Assembly: GCA_049999765.1 (NCBI GenBank)
Contig: JBNGIQ010003320.1
Location: 1 to 23,089, forward strand
DNA from: Phaeoceros laevis
Taxonomy: Eukaryota; Anthocerotophyta; Anthocerotopsida; Notothyladales
Length of the DNA: 23,089 nt
Direction of reading: 5' to 3'
Shown here: positions 1 to 9,500 of the stretch, in pieces
Layout: each line of letters opens with the position of its first letter
Position numbering within the stretch: position 1 is the stretch's first letter
Notes under the pieces: model-generated
Told to the model about the DNA's origin: nothing
The model's database searches: none
What the model saw: only the letters and a program-made list of their open reading frames with translations
Translations under genes and position numbers: made by a program

Positions 1-726
1 CTGACGGGGCCCACGTCGAGGCCGACGGGGGGATGTTTGAGTCGCCCTAATACCCTAATATACATTCATTTTCACGTCTTTACTCCAATGTTTATCTTGT
101 GGTGACAAACTGGCTGGCGGCCACATCGGGATTGCACTGTGGGTTTGTGAGTGTGGAGTTAGTTTGGCGGGAGCTTACTTGGGATAGGAGTTTGTCCGAA
201 CCGGTTAGCAGGTAACGGTTCGCCAGCTTGGCAGCGAAACTCGCAAGGGTTCCCGCCCGGTTTACTCAATTGATCATGAATGCTTGGTGATGTATCGATG
301 CTTTGGCCTATGCCAGCGCTCTCGGAGGAAAGCTCACATCCCGTTATTGGTGCACACTGCACACGGCGGTATGTGGGACATCTACTCTTACCGCATTCTG
401 AAGTGAAGTCGCCCACCCTCGAACCCTACACAGTGCACATTGCAAAATCTGCCACTTTTTCTGTAATCCAAGCAGATCTCGCTTGACGATTTGAACATCT
501 TCCCACCGCGGCAACGGAGAACAGGGACAACGACGTCTCCCTCATGTGGAGGAATGGCTTTATTCCAGCAGGGTCGCGCTACTAATAAGAGGGCTCCGCA
601 CATTAGAATTTGCCCTGCACCATTCTCTCCTGCTCTCCCTGACCTTGCAGCCTCTCAGGCTCCTCGCTCAGCTTCTCCCTTCGTCCAGTTCATTTACAGC
701 AGCGCTAGCTCTGCTCCGTTCTCCTT
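1..726. other. Upstream region with no convincing gene
   Basis: Open frames here are short, overlapping and on both strands, and none resembles a known protein. Positions 45-62 hold two imperfect CCCTAAT units, similar to the plant telomere or telo-box heptamer but too few to be a telomeric tract. The last 100 bases or so are pyrimidine-rich (CTCC, CTTC runs), as is common around plant transcription starts, so this is probably the promoter and 5' leader of the gene beginning at 727. Confidence 0.5.
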
Positions 727-1529
727 ATGGCGCCGGCGGCTGCATCCGTCTCCCTTGCACCACTGCTGGTAGCTGCTATCCTCGTCAATGTGCTGACACT
801 GGAAGCACCACAAGCAGTGGCGGCGCGGGCACTGACCGCTGCACCAATGGCCTTGGAGGAGGTTAACGTTCCGCGGGCGGAGCTAGGTTTGCTGCCATTG
901 CAATCGTCTCATCGGGTAAGACTGGTGAACCTTGCGCTTGTCTAGTACCGAGCTCGCTTGCTCAGCCTGTTGCAATTTGATGATGCGTGCCTTGAAGCCT
1001 CACTCATGATCATTTCTTTTTTGCGAAATCTTATGCCAGCAGCCAACTTCGGAGGCGGCGGTTCTATCCTCCGAGGAAGGCAAAAAGCTGGCTGTGGATG
1101 GGCTGGCCATGGGTGAGTGCACAGGCGCATGCATGAACAGGAAGAGATGCGTGCTTTCCTCCGTAGAAGTGTGAGCCGTTTTGAATTTTCAGGATCATGT
1201 TCAATTTAGATCAGACAAAAGGATCGCGATGAGCTGCTGGTCCGAGACTGAATGCATATGTGGTTGCAGGCGTCAGGAGAGAGCCCGATTCCCAGCTTGA
1301 ATGGCCCTGCTGCAGCCAATACGAGTCTTCATCTTCTGAATCAGTATCCTCCGATCTACAAACACCTCCATTGTCTTGGAACTCAACTGATTACTTGATG
1401 CCTGAGCCCGATTATCCAACTGAACCCATAGGCCCTACGACTGGGCCACGGCCGGCGCCGCCTCCCGGTCAACTTCCTTTTCTTCCTGTTCTTCCGCCGC
1501 CAGGTGATCCATCCCATACGTATTCTTGA
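727..1529 (+). CDS. Unknown small secreted proline-rich protein (3 exons)
   Basis: I do not recognise this gene. Exons 727-915, 1040-1112 and 1270-1529 join through GT-AG introns of 124 and 157 nt and stay in frame, giving 173 residues and a TGA stop. The N-terminus (about residues 1-33) has a hydrophobic core rich in Leu, Ala and Val followed by Ala-x-Ala, a typical secretory signal and cleavage site. The middle has a Cys-Cys pair and a Ser/Glu-rich stretch. From about residue 120 there are two acidic Asp-Tyr motifs (TDY, PDY), then a Pro-rich tail (APPPG, LPPPG). A secreted, possibly sulfated or hydroxylated peptide precursor or small cell-wall protein would fit, but that is inference. The start at 727 is the first ATG after a pyrimidine-rich leader and has G at +4. 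The acceptor of exon 2 could instead be three bases downstream. Confidence 0.55.
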
Positions 1530-2233
1530 AAGGGCTCGACCTCCTGCAATCTTTTTCTCTCGCCTTTTGATCATGAGCTGCGGACTGCGGGAGCTTGTGT
1601 GGATGTCAAATAACTCCTTTGTTTGAATACCTGGTGGATTACGGCTCGAAACTAGGAGGCGCGGAGAACACATCGGTAGCTGCAGTCTCCAGTATGTCGC
1701 GTCTCCAAGCTCTGACTGTTCTGGCGACTCATATTTAGGCCCCCGGTCGAGGCGCACGATGCTTGTTGATAAGTCCGAGCGAGATTATAGCTCCATTTGT
1801 TGTGTAGTGGGTGCAGTAGCTTCTTAGCATTATTAGATACAGTACTCGGCAGAATGTCCCCCAACGTCATCTGGGTTATTTTTGCGGAAGGCATTGGTTT
1901 TTTTCGATTGATGCTCATTAATGGGTTCGCGGTTAACAGATCCTCCGACCGAACCCTTGAACCACCTCCAGCGAGCTGGCGTCGTTCTGTACTGCGGCTA
2001 AGTTCATGGCTTCCATGCTTCGTTGATTGCGGAAATATGTATCCACATCTATGATATTACGGCCAGCCACATGTCCATCTCAAATGTCATTACTCCCAGA
2101 GCTTGAACTAAACTAGGAGCTGCTAAAAGACGAACGGCCCCAACCCCTATGGATGGTCTAATTGCTACAGTCTCAAAATTGTAGATACACCTGCAGAGAG
2201 CAAACTTGAGACATTACTGACAGGAGTTCTATT
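1530..2233. other. Tail-to-tail intergenic region
   Basis: This lies between the stop of the secreted-protein gene on the plus strand and the stop of the NASP gene on the minus strand, so it should hold two converging 3' untranslated regions. I see no coding frame related to a known protein, no RNA gene and no repeat. No canonical AATAAA lies close to either stop, which is usual in plants. Confidence 0.6.
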
Positions 2234-4456
2234 TCAACTCTGAAAACTTGTAGCAGGACTGGCTGGAACCCCCACGATATCCGTAGCACTTGTGGCACTA
2301 CACTCCGGGGTAAAAGTCATGCTCCCAGCGCTGTTGGCAAGGAGACCACGCGCCCCCGTGGTACCATCGTTCCTTCTCCCACTGCTCCCTGCCATTTCGA
2401 CTGACTCAGCCTGTCCAAAACTTGGATGGGACCACCCGAGAGGACCTCCATTCATCATGTCCTCCAAGGAACGCTTCTTGGCTACAGGTTGCGCAGAATC
2501 TGATGATGCACCCTGAGTTGATGAAGTAGCGATGGGGGCTGGTGCAGCTCGCTTCACTCCTCTTCCCACAACGCCCAAATCAGTAACATGGCCACTACCT
2601 GATACTGCGGCGGCATCAAAGCCATTGGAACTTGAGCTCTGTGTTGGGCTCCCTGTTGGCTTGATTTCTCCACATCCTGCCATGCTAGCCACAACAGAGA
2701 ATAGCTGCTTCACACTATCTGCAGCAGATGGATTCACAGCCTGCAAAGCTTCCATGAGTGATGGCCCTACAGTCATCTCTTGAAGCTCCGAAACCTGCAA
2801 GTGATTGACAAGACTTACTTAGATCAGCAGCCAGGCTCTCCAGTCCAGTCGATATATGTACACTCTACACCCACATTATTGGCCCACGAGCCAAATTACA
2901 TACCTTTTCTCTAAGGTCGACCAGTAACCCGTCAATCTCAATAATCTCTGCTGAAAGCTTGGAGTGGCTGGCCCTCACTTCTTTCTCCTCGGCGCATTCA
3001 GGTTCCTTCTCCGGTTCTGGTTCCTTATCCGGTTCTGCATGAGCTGGTTGCTTGCCTCTCTCAGTCTTCAGCCTCTCTAGACGCGCTTCACATATAGACA
3101 CCGCCTTCTTGCAGTAGGTCAGCGCATCCTTAGCTTTGTTACTCAGTTGCAGGGCCAAGGCAATCTTAAAATACCTGCCAATGTCTAGTTAGGGAACCAA
3201 AGGGAATGGTCTTACCTGCATGGCAAACATTACGCACTGCATGTCACAAAAAGCTACCACCTTCAGTAGCTAGGAAGGATACAGTTCAACCAAACCACGA
3301 TCGTCAGGCTCAACAAGCTTTTCGAGAATCCCCAACGCCCTTGTGTAGTCCGCGAAGCAACAATCAAACTCCTCTGCAACCCAACTTACAGTGAGCATGG
3401 TGCATTAGAGATGAATAGCGCCATAGGAACTGCAAAGAAAAATGTTTGAAAGTAAACATACTATGACTTAGTGCTTGGATGGACACTTACCCTTCTCGAG
3501 GCTAATATCTGCCAATGCTGTGATAACATCCACCTCCTCAATAGAGCGTTGAGGCTGCCTCTCGTAAATCATACGAGCTACATCAAGATTTTCCCATGCT
3601 AACTGCAGATCTGTCTCCCCTTCGTTCAGCTCATCCTCATCTGCACCATCGCCAGTAGCTTCGCCATCTGCCTCCCCATCTGCCTCCTCTTCCACGTCAC
3701 CATCATCAACCCCCTCGTCCTCTGAGCCCTCATCATCTTCATCTTCATCTTCAACACGAAACATTGATGAGGATAAGAAAACTCCAACCTGACTTACGAC
3801 CTGGCAGGGTCCAGCTACTGGAATGCACGTCTCTTTCTTATATGACTCTAACAACAAAACAAAAGCCTCGTCACTCGAGTTCCCAACATTCTCAGAAAGG
3901 CTTCTAACGGGAAGCCTGAATTCCATCACACTGACCTACAGTCCGCAGTGTTGCTTCCGTCGATGGCAACCCAGACTTCTCTTTTGCAGCCGCTGCCGGC
4001 CCAAGTGCATCAGATTGAGATTGGACTTTGTAAAGAAGTGCACACCCGTACTTATAGAAGCTGGGCGCGCATTCAATAGCCAGCTCCCCATATTGCTGCA
4101 CCCTGTTGAGCGACGTTTCCACTGTTATGTCTTGCAAGAACTCTACTCCCAAGCGAAACCACCACTACTTTTGCTGCGAACCACCACAACACTTGCAGCA
4201 AACCATGGCAACTTTCAGCAGCACAGGACCAAAGGTGCTCGCAATACCTAATTTCAAGAGCTTTGCTGAGACAATCACAAGCCTCGTCATATTGCTCCGA
4301 GCGGAGAGCTGAGCAACCTAAGTCAAATAGGCGCTTTGCGTGGTCAAGCATAGAACCTCCATCTTCCTTTGCCTCGGAGGTAACCGCGGGCAAGCCATTC
4401 TCAGGCAGTATGACGGTGTCAGCAACAGCTTTTTCAGAAGCTAAAGAGGACGGCAT
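2234..4456 (-). CDS. NASP: NASP-type histone H3-H4 chaperone (SHNi-TPR)
   Basis: Six exons: 4456-4248, 4102-3936, 3847-3491, 3373-3283, 3174-2904 and 2794-2234, giving 551 residues. NASP/Sim3/Hif1 proteins bind histone H3 and H3-H4 and maintain the soluble histone pool in nucleus and cytosol. TPR1 is at about residues 25-70 (HAKRLFDLGCSAL, CLSKALEIR). TPR2 follows (YGELAIECAPSFYKYGCALL) and, as in the family, is interrupted by a long Glu/Asp-rich stretch (about 155-200). Later TPRs include the ADYTRALGILEKLVEP and DALTYCKKAVSICEARLERL helices. Near the C-terminus, LGVVGRGVKR (438-447) matches the signature conserved at the end of plant NASPs, and KKR (471-473) adds a second basic patch for nuclear import. 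The start at 4456 follows an in-frame region that looks untranslated. The exon 4 donor (CT, then GTATCC) is weak but restores the family sequence ELYFKIALAL. Divergent from the acyltransferase gene. Confidence 0.92.
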
Positions 4457-5154
4457 GATGGTCTGGAAATAGAGGCACAAATCACCCCCGAGACAGACAG
4501 CTCCTAGGAAAGCCTCACTACGGCAGACAGACCAGAAAGGAAGCACAACACCAGAACCGAATACATGACTGAAACCACCCGAAAACAGAGCTGCTTCATG
4601 GCTCTATGGCTCCGCAGCAAACAATCCAACAGTCAGCTCTCAGTTCCCACCGCACCAATTGTCACAAACAACAGCTAGAGCCACTACGGGACGCAAATTG
4701 CCCCTGCTGGTCAAACAGAAAAAAACTCTCAAATGTTGAACCCGACCAGTTGCAAACGTCAGCACAGGAACCAGGGGCAGTCATGGAAAAGAAGAGACAA
4801 GACGCTCTGCAACCTCCTGCGCACATCCAGCGCAGAAGCGGTAGGCAACAGGCTTCAACAAGAGTCCACCATCGCTTCCTGAGCCAAACCGTGAGCGCGG
4901 GAAAACCCTCTCTACGGTTGCCTTCAACGGTGAGTTAACCACTTGCGAGACTTGAAGACTGCAGTTATATAGCAAACGTCTTTCCGCAAGGGGTTGTGAG
5001 GTTGCGACATGCTAAACGTCTCTCGGTCCCTTCGCACTCCAGATCATCACTGAGGCCGCGTGCCGTGTTTGATGCGTGTTCGAAACCGTCCGCCAGACGG
5101 AGAATGAGATGGGAGGCGAGGGGGCACTGGTAATTTGAAGGGCAAGAGGTGACG
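4457..5154. promoter_or_regulatory. Divergent promoter region between NASP and acyltransferase genes
   Basis: About 700 bases separate the two start codons. A TATA-like element (TTATATAG) sits at 4965-4972. Read on the minus strand it is CTATATAA, so it could serve either gene: about 185 bases upstream of the plus-strand ATG, or with a leader of about 480 bases for NASP. The word AAACGTCT occurs twice, near 4974 and 5013. No credible coding frame was found. Confidence 0.4.
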
Positions 5155-6192
5155 ATGGTGCAAAGCAGGATGGCAAGGACGCCCGGGTCATTGGTTCAAC
5201 TTCTCAGGCAGCTCAACGCGCGGAGCACAATGGAAAATGCTGCGAGGGATGGTCATCTGGCGGGAATTCCCCGAGCGATCGTGCTCACCACGGTAGGCTC
5301 TCTGGCCAAGCTCTTCACTTCCCTCCTCAGTTTCACTACGGTGCAAAACCTGGAGACACTCACGGAATTGATCAAGTCGCGGCCCAAGGGCACGCCTTTG
5401 CTCACAGTGAGCAATCACATGTCAACGCTGGATGACCCGCTTATGTGGGGGCTGCCTGGGATATCTGCCTTAGATCACAGACTCCTGCGGTGGATTTTAA
5501 CTGCCGAGGACATCTGCTTCACTAACCCTGTGTTCTCATACTTCTTTCGGCTGGGAAAATGCATTCCTGTGACCCGGGGTGGGGGAATTTATCAACCGGC
5601 CATGAGCGAGGCTCTGGATCGGTTGAACGAGGGGGAATGGGTTCATAGTTTTCCTCAGGGAAAGGTGATGCAGGATGACATTCCGCTGCCGCGGTTGAAG
5701 TGGGGAGTTGGGAGACTGATTGCGCGGGCAGCAGTCCCTCCAATCGTGTTGCCCTTGGCTCACAGCGGGTTTGAGAAAGTGATGCCGGAGAAGTATATGT
5801 TTGGTCGGAGGCCCCTAATTCCCCTGTGTTTCAAGAGGATCAGCATTGTGGTTGGAGAGCCTATGCATTTTGATATTCCACAACTAATGCACATGGCTCA
5901 AGCAGCGCCTTCATCCGGGCAGGGGTGTACCAGTTCTGCGTCCATGGTCCCTGAGAGGAGAGTCCATAATTGCTACTCTTCGGCTGTTAGACAGGTTGAA
6001 ATCCCGTTTCCCGGGGGGTTTTCCAGGAATTTCTATGCCAGCCTGCGGACTCAGAGCCAGTATCAAGCACCTGCAAATCCTGCAGCTCTTGATGAGACAG
6101 CCATGCATTGGCTATACTCTCATGTGACGGGTCGGATTCGGGATGTTCTGCAGGAGTTGGTCGAAAAAGCCAAGGAGGTCAATGAGAGGTAA
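5155..6192 (+). CDS. TAZ: Tafazzin-like lysophospholipid acyltransferase
   Basis: Intronless, 345 residues. It belongs to the PlsC/tafazzin glycerophospholipid acyltransferases, which move acyl chains between lysophospholipids. The closest remembered relative is Arabidopsis At1g78690, described as a lysoglycerophospholipid acyltransferase / N-acyl-phosphatidylethanolamine synthase. Block I is NHMSTLDD with catalytic His88 and Asp93. It is followed by WILTAEDICFTNP, FRLGKCIPVTRGGGIYQ, RLKWGVGRLIARA and an IVLPLAHSGFE block. The block III motif is FPQGK (166-170), where the family normally has FPEGK. About 25 Arg-rich residues precede the conserved start MENAARDGHLAGIPR, and could be a mitochondrial presequence. 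A low-similarity insert (about 245-285) precedes the C-terminal DETAMHWLYSHV helix. The chosen ATG at 5155 is the first in frame. The ATG at 5230 has a stronger context (ACAATGG) and is a real alternative. Confidence 0.9.
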   Translation: MVQSRMARTPGSLVQLLRQLNARSTMENAARDGHLAGIPRAIVLTTVGSLAKLFTSLLSFTTVQNLETLTELIKSRPKGTPLLTVSNHMSTLDDPLMWGLPGISALDHRLLRWILTAEDICFTNPVFSYFFRLGKCIPVTRGGGIYQPAMSEALDRLNEGEWVHSFPQGKVMQDDIPLPRLKWGVGRLIARAAVPPIVLPLAHSGFEKVMPEKYMFGRRPLIPLCFKRISIVVGEPMHFDIPQLMHMAQAAPSSGQGCTSSASMVPERRVHNCYSSAVRQVEIPFPGGFSRNFYASLRTQSQYQAPANPAALDETAMHWLYSHVTGRIRDVLQELVEKAKEVNER

Positions 6193-6784
6193 CGTCGTTG
6201 ACGGCTTAGGGTGTACTCTGCATCTCAGAGTGTAACTAACTGAGGAGCGCTCTTGGTGCTACAACTTCGAGCTCCATCCCCATTTTAGTCTTCCCAATTC
6301 GGGCATTCATTTGGTAGCTGCTGGTATTCAGCAGTGACTCCCCCAATAGATTTGGCCGCCCCTTCTCTTGATCCAGCTATGGCTGCCGTCTAGTTTTTCG
6401 TATGAATGAGAACCCTCATACGTAGGCGTTGTGGTATTGCATAGCTAACAGATGCTGAAATAACCCTGATAAGGACAATCACTTGATGGCAATGCATCTT
6501 CCAATCATCCAAAGGAGGGTAACAAAATTCAGTTGTTCCTAGAGTGGACTCACAGGTATATAGGGAAATCGTTCTCAAACAGCATACATCAAATAAGGGG
6601 ATAGATTATCGTGACGCAGTTTGGACACCATAACCTCATCGGTAGCCAAGAGGAGAGCCATAATATTTTACAACCAGGCGGGTGCAAAGTTGGAGGCTAC
6701 TGCAGGTCCACCACAACCTCCAATTTCGGGAGGCACAAACGCAGGAGACAGCTTGCAATACGAAGTCAGTCAGGTCCCTGACAA
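6193..6784. other. Tail-to-tail intergenic region
   Basis: Converging 3' flanks of the acyltransferase (+) and acetyltransferase (-) genes. Short open frames on both strands lack family similarity. I see no repeat, RNA gene or mobile element. Confidence 0.55.
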
Positions 6785-8319
6785 TTAGAAAGGAATGCTG
6801 GTACCAGGACACCTTTTGGCCATCAGTACTCTCCTCCTCCTTCCTACCCAAGAACTCATCCACATTGGGTCAGATGCAATCACCTCATAGCCTGCTCGTG
6901 TGTAAAGGCTACGTGCAGCCATATCATCTTCATATGCATGCAGCACCAAGTATTTGAACTTCCATTCTATTGCTCGCATGTCACATGCCTGCAGAAGTAG
7001 CGTGGCCACACCTTGCCTCCTGCAAGAAGAGAATGCATGACAAGGAAAACTAAGACGCAGAGCAAGAAAAGAATGCATGACAAGGAAAATTAAGACGCAG
7101 AGCAAGAAGAGCATGAGGACGAGGAGTTCCTCCAGAAGTAACATGGGACGAAGGCACTGTACCTGTACTGCGCATATACTGCCATCCCACTGACATAAAG
7201 GTACTCCTCCACATCTGGAAGATGCTCCAAAACCCGTCTATCTCCATAGGCTGTCACATCAACTGCACCCACTATCACAGGCCGCTCTCCTAGCGAAGGG
7301 TCCGTGACACTTTCCGCAACAATGCATGCATACCTGTTGAAAATAAGGACAGTCAGGCAAGAACTGTGCAACCGACCACATTTAAGTCAAACACTTTTGC
7401 TAGTTTCCTACTATGAGAAAAGCTTGACACAAGACGTTACAAAAACTCCTAGCCATAGACAGCACAATTTCAATGTTTTCAGTTGAATGGCGAACCTGTT
7501 GGCAGGGGAGACCCTTGCTCTGTAGATGAGAGCACTTAAAACTTCTGCCTGCAGATAGGTTTCCAATCAGCCATGGCCAGCAACATCCCCATCCGGCCTC
7601 ATAAAGGGACTGCATGAGGGCATCTTAACCAAAATGGAAGGAAATGAGATACGACGAAACAAAACTGGCGGACGGGACTGCAGGACCACCTTGAAGAAGT
7701 CGAAGAAAAGGTCGTCAAATGCTGCTGCTGGGGTATGGAACGCTGTCGCTTGAATGTCTGCTACAACCCTCAACTCTTGAACATCATTCATATCGACCTC
7801 CCTAGCCACCCAGCCATATCCACTCACCAGAATTCCTCCTTCGCCAGAAATGTACAGGTTTCCTTTTTGATCAGTCTCAATCCCTCCATTGGGTGACCCA
7901 TTTCCACCTGCTGGTGCAACTTCGCTATCGAGGCTGAGTTCGTTTGCCAGGTTCCCTCTTGATGTGGCATGTGCACAGACCTTCCCTCTCATGGAGGCTC
8001 CACATCCAAAGGGATGTCTCCTTGACCTCCTCCATACTTGCCATTTTGCTGAAGTTCCACTTCCTGACCGTTCAGGGAATCCCGCAACCACGTGCAGACC
8101 GCTTTGGCTGTTTGCAAGGCAAACAATCTCTTGTATCATTCCCAAGTTCCGAGTCACAAGATTTCTTCCATAAGCTGCGCCTGTAAGATCTCTGTGCCCA
8201 CTGGGACGACGGCAGAACTGCAGGCTCCGTGTGTCTTGTGGCAAGACTAAGTGCATTGGGTCCCAGGAAACAGTAACAGCTCCACTGTGTGAGCAGAACA
8301 GCGCATGTGCTGTCGCCAT
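6785..8319 (-). CDS. Plastid-type GNAT N-acetyltransferase
   Basis: Four exons: 8319-7690, 7548-7496, 7333-7163 and 7019-6785, giving 362 residues. Residues 1 to about 110 are rich in Ser, Arg and Ala and poor in acidic residues, like a chloroplast transit peptide. The GNAT fold occupies about 175-355: a VAREVDMNDVQELRVVADIQATAFH strand-helix start, AEVLSALIYR, YACIVAE, VGAVDVTA, the EEYLYVSGMAV strand, the acetyl-CoA pyrophosphate loop RRQGVA (285-290, matching Q/R-x-x-G-x-G/A), LHAYEDDMAARSLYTRAGY and a terminal GRRRRVLMAKR. This arrangement matches plant plastid GNATs of the GNAT6/GNAT7 group, which acetylate lysines and N-termini of plastid proteins. The exact subgroup is uncertain. An acceptor-like TTTCAG just upstream (8377-8382) suggests a 5' leader intron. 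The ATG at 8319 is the first in this frame. Confidence 0.88.
7031..7110. repeat. Tandem duplication of 40 bp in last GNAT intron
   Basis: Two adjacent 40-base copies (7031-7070 and 7071-7110) differ at two positions (C/T at 7050 versus 7090, A/G at 7069 versus 7109). Partial homology continues on both sides (GCAAGAAGA at 7022-7030 and 7102-7110). The repeat abuts the 3' splice site of the last intron (acceptor AG at 7021-7020). On the minus strand each copy carries the same pyrimidine-rich stretch that serves as the splice-site tract. Confidence 0.9.
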
Positions 8320-8877
8320 GATTTTGTCCTTCACTCCAGACCCTAGCTCAGCGAGCTCAACCCTCACAAGACCCTGAAATGCTCACCATGGCTCAAAAAG
8401 ATGAGATTGCCCTCTAAGCCCCGCAAGCCTTCATGGCCTCTGAAGTCCATGTACGGCCGACCCAAATGAAATGCCAGGATCGGTTCCAACTGTCAGCAGC
8501 GCATCAAAGAGAAATTGCAACAAGTAGGATGGACCAGGTGTGCTCCCCCTTCTAGCAGGCGTCCATAGCTTTCCAACTGTCCTGACAGACTCCTGACTAG
8601 CAAAACACGTTTGTCTAATAGGGTTCAGCTATGAAACTGAGCTCCACAAGCGCGAACTATTTCCGCAGCCTTTTCTCATTCATCATAAATCTTCAGGACC
8701 TCCAATAACAAGCGTCAACGACATCCGTCTCGGCTTCTTCACTTACCCGAGCACCCTTGTAGTACCATATCTATTACCCGGTGTAGTGTCCACGGGGTAC
8801 GCCGGCAAATACGGGAAAGTGAGCCGGTACCCAACCCTTTCCGCCGATTGTAGCAAAAACCCTTGAGCTGCGGTCTG

Positions 8878-8891
8878 TATATATAGGGTTT
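8878..8891 (-). promoter_or_regulatory. Telo-box AAACCCTA overlapping a TATA box
   Basis: On the minus strand AAACCCTA (8891-8884) runs directly into TATATATA (8885-8878), about 560 bases upstream of the GNAT start codon. Both are established plant promoter motifs, and telo-boxes are common near starts of housekeeping genes. A transcription start near 8850 would fit, with a 5' leader intron ending at 8377. This is a motif match only. Confidence 0.4.
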
Positions 8892-8951
8892 TGCCAGCGA
8901 TGTGCACGCAATGTCCGGCAATTACCATGTATGGAACGGGCTATAGCCGCT

Positions 8952-8983
8952 ATACCACCATCCCCATTGTGGGGTTCTGGTAT
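8952..8983. repeat. Imperfect inverted repeat (short hairpin)
   Basis: ATACCA (8952-8957) pairs with TGGTAT (8978-8983), and CCCCA (8962-8966) pairs with TGGGG (8970-8974) around a three-base TTG loop. An interior loop of four and three bases separates the two stems. It is too short for a MITE, and no function is evident. Confidence 0.5.
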
Positions 8984-9500
8984 GTGCATGTGGGCTGCAG
9001 AGTCATCACATGCGGCATGAAAATAGGATTCTAATGAGCTCGGTATAGAGAAACACCAGCCAGCCTATTTCCCCAAATTATTTTTGCCAGCCTTGCGCCG
9101 GTCCACGATTGCCAGTTCTGTATGCTGGCACGTGACCTACCGAGCCTGGGCCGGTCGACTCGTGGCATATCAATTCGATTTAAACATACGGTGACATATG
9201 CCTTTCTCACACTGCACCAGCATAAAGCAGTGATTGGTCCGTGTGATATGATCATGTGAATAGGAGTGCTTGGCACTGCTTGCTAACAGTGTCGCCGCGT
9301 ACCGCAGTTTGGTGCCGGGTCAAGCTTACATGTTTATTTGACTCGAAATCGGAGTATCTATCTATCTAAAGCCGCTAAAGCAGATGCTTGAGTGGCTTGA
9401 GTGCAAGGACACCAGTAAAACGTCATGTGCAAAGTTGGGTTCCATACTATCAAAGCGGTTAGTTAAACAATGTACACACGGATTTAACGAATCCTGTCAC

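Larger units (their letters stand above)
8320..9500. other. Intergenic region: GNAT promoter/leader and PHT1 3' flank
   Basis: Nearly 1.2 kb without a recognisable gene. The part near 8320-8900 probably holds the GNAT 5' leader and core promoter (see 8878-8891). The part near 9300-9500 should be the PHT1 3' untranslated region. A hairpin-forming sequence lies at 8952-8983, a 10-base palindrome GGCTATAGCC at about 8939-8948, and a short tandem GCTTGAGTG pair near 9387. The overlapping minus-strand frames near 8739-8989 do not resemble any protein I know. Confidence 0.5.

Noticed and set aside
45-62. Two CCCTAAT units suggesting telomeric repeat
   Set aside because: Only two imperfect units, and not the plant CCCTAAA heptamer in tandem.
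546-866. Plus-strand open frame of 106 codons with leucine-rich start
   Set aside because: It overlaps the better-supported signal-peptide gene in another frame and starts in likely promoter sequence. Its middle merely translates the pyrimidine-rich leader as Leu/Ser.
3659-3755. GAT/GAA-rich tract that could be a microsatellite
   Set aside because: It is the coding sequence of the acidic stretch conserved in NASP chaperones, in frame throughout.
5070-5090. GTTCGAAACC, resembling a tRNA B-box
   Set aside because: No A-box, acceptor stem or cloverleaf could be built around it. It lies in the leader region of the acyltransferase gene.
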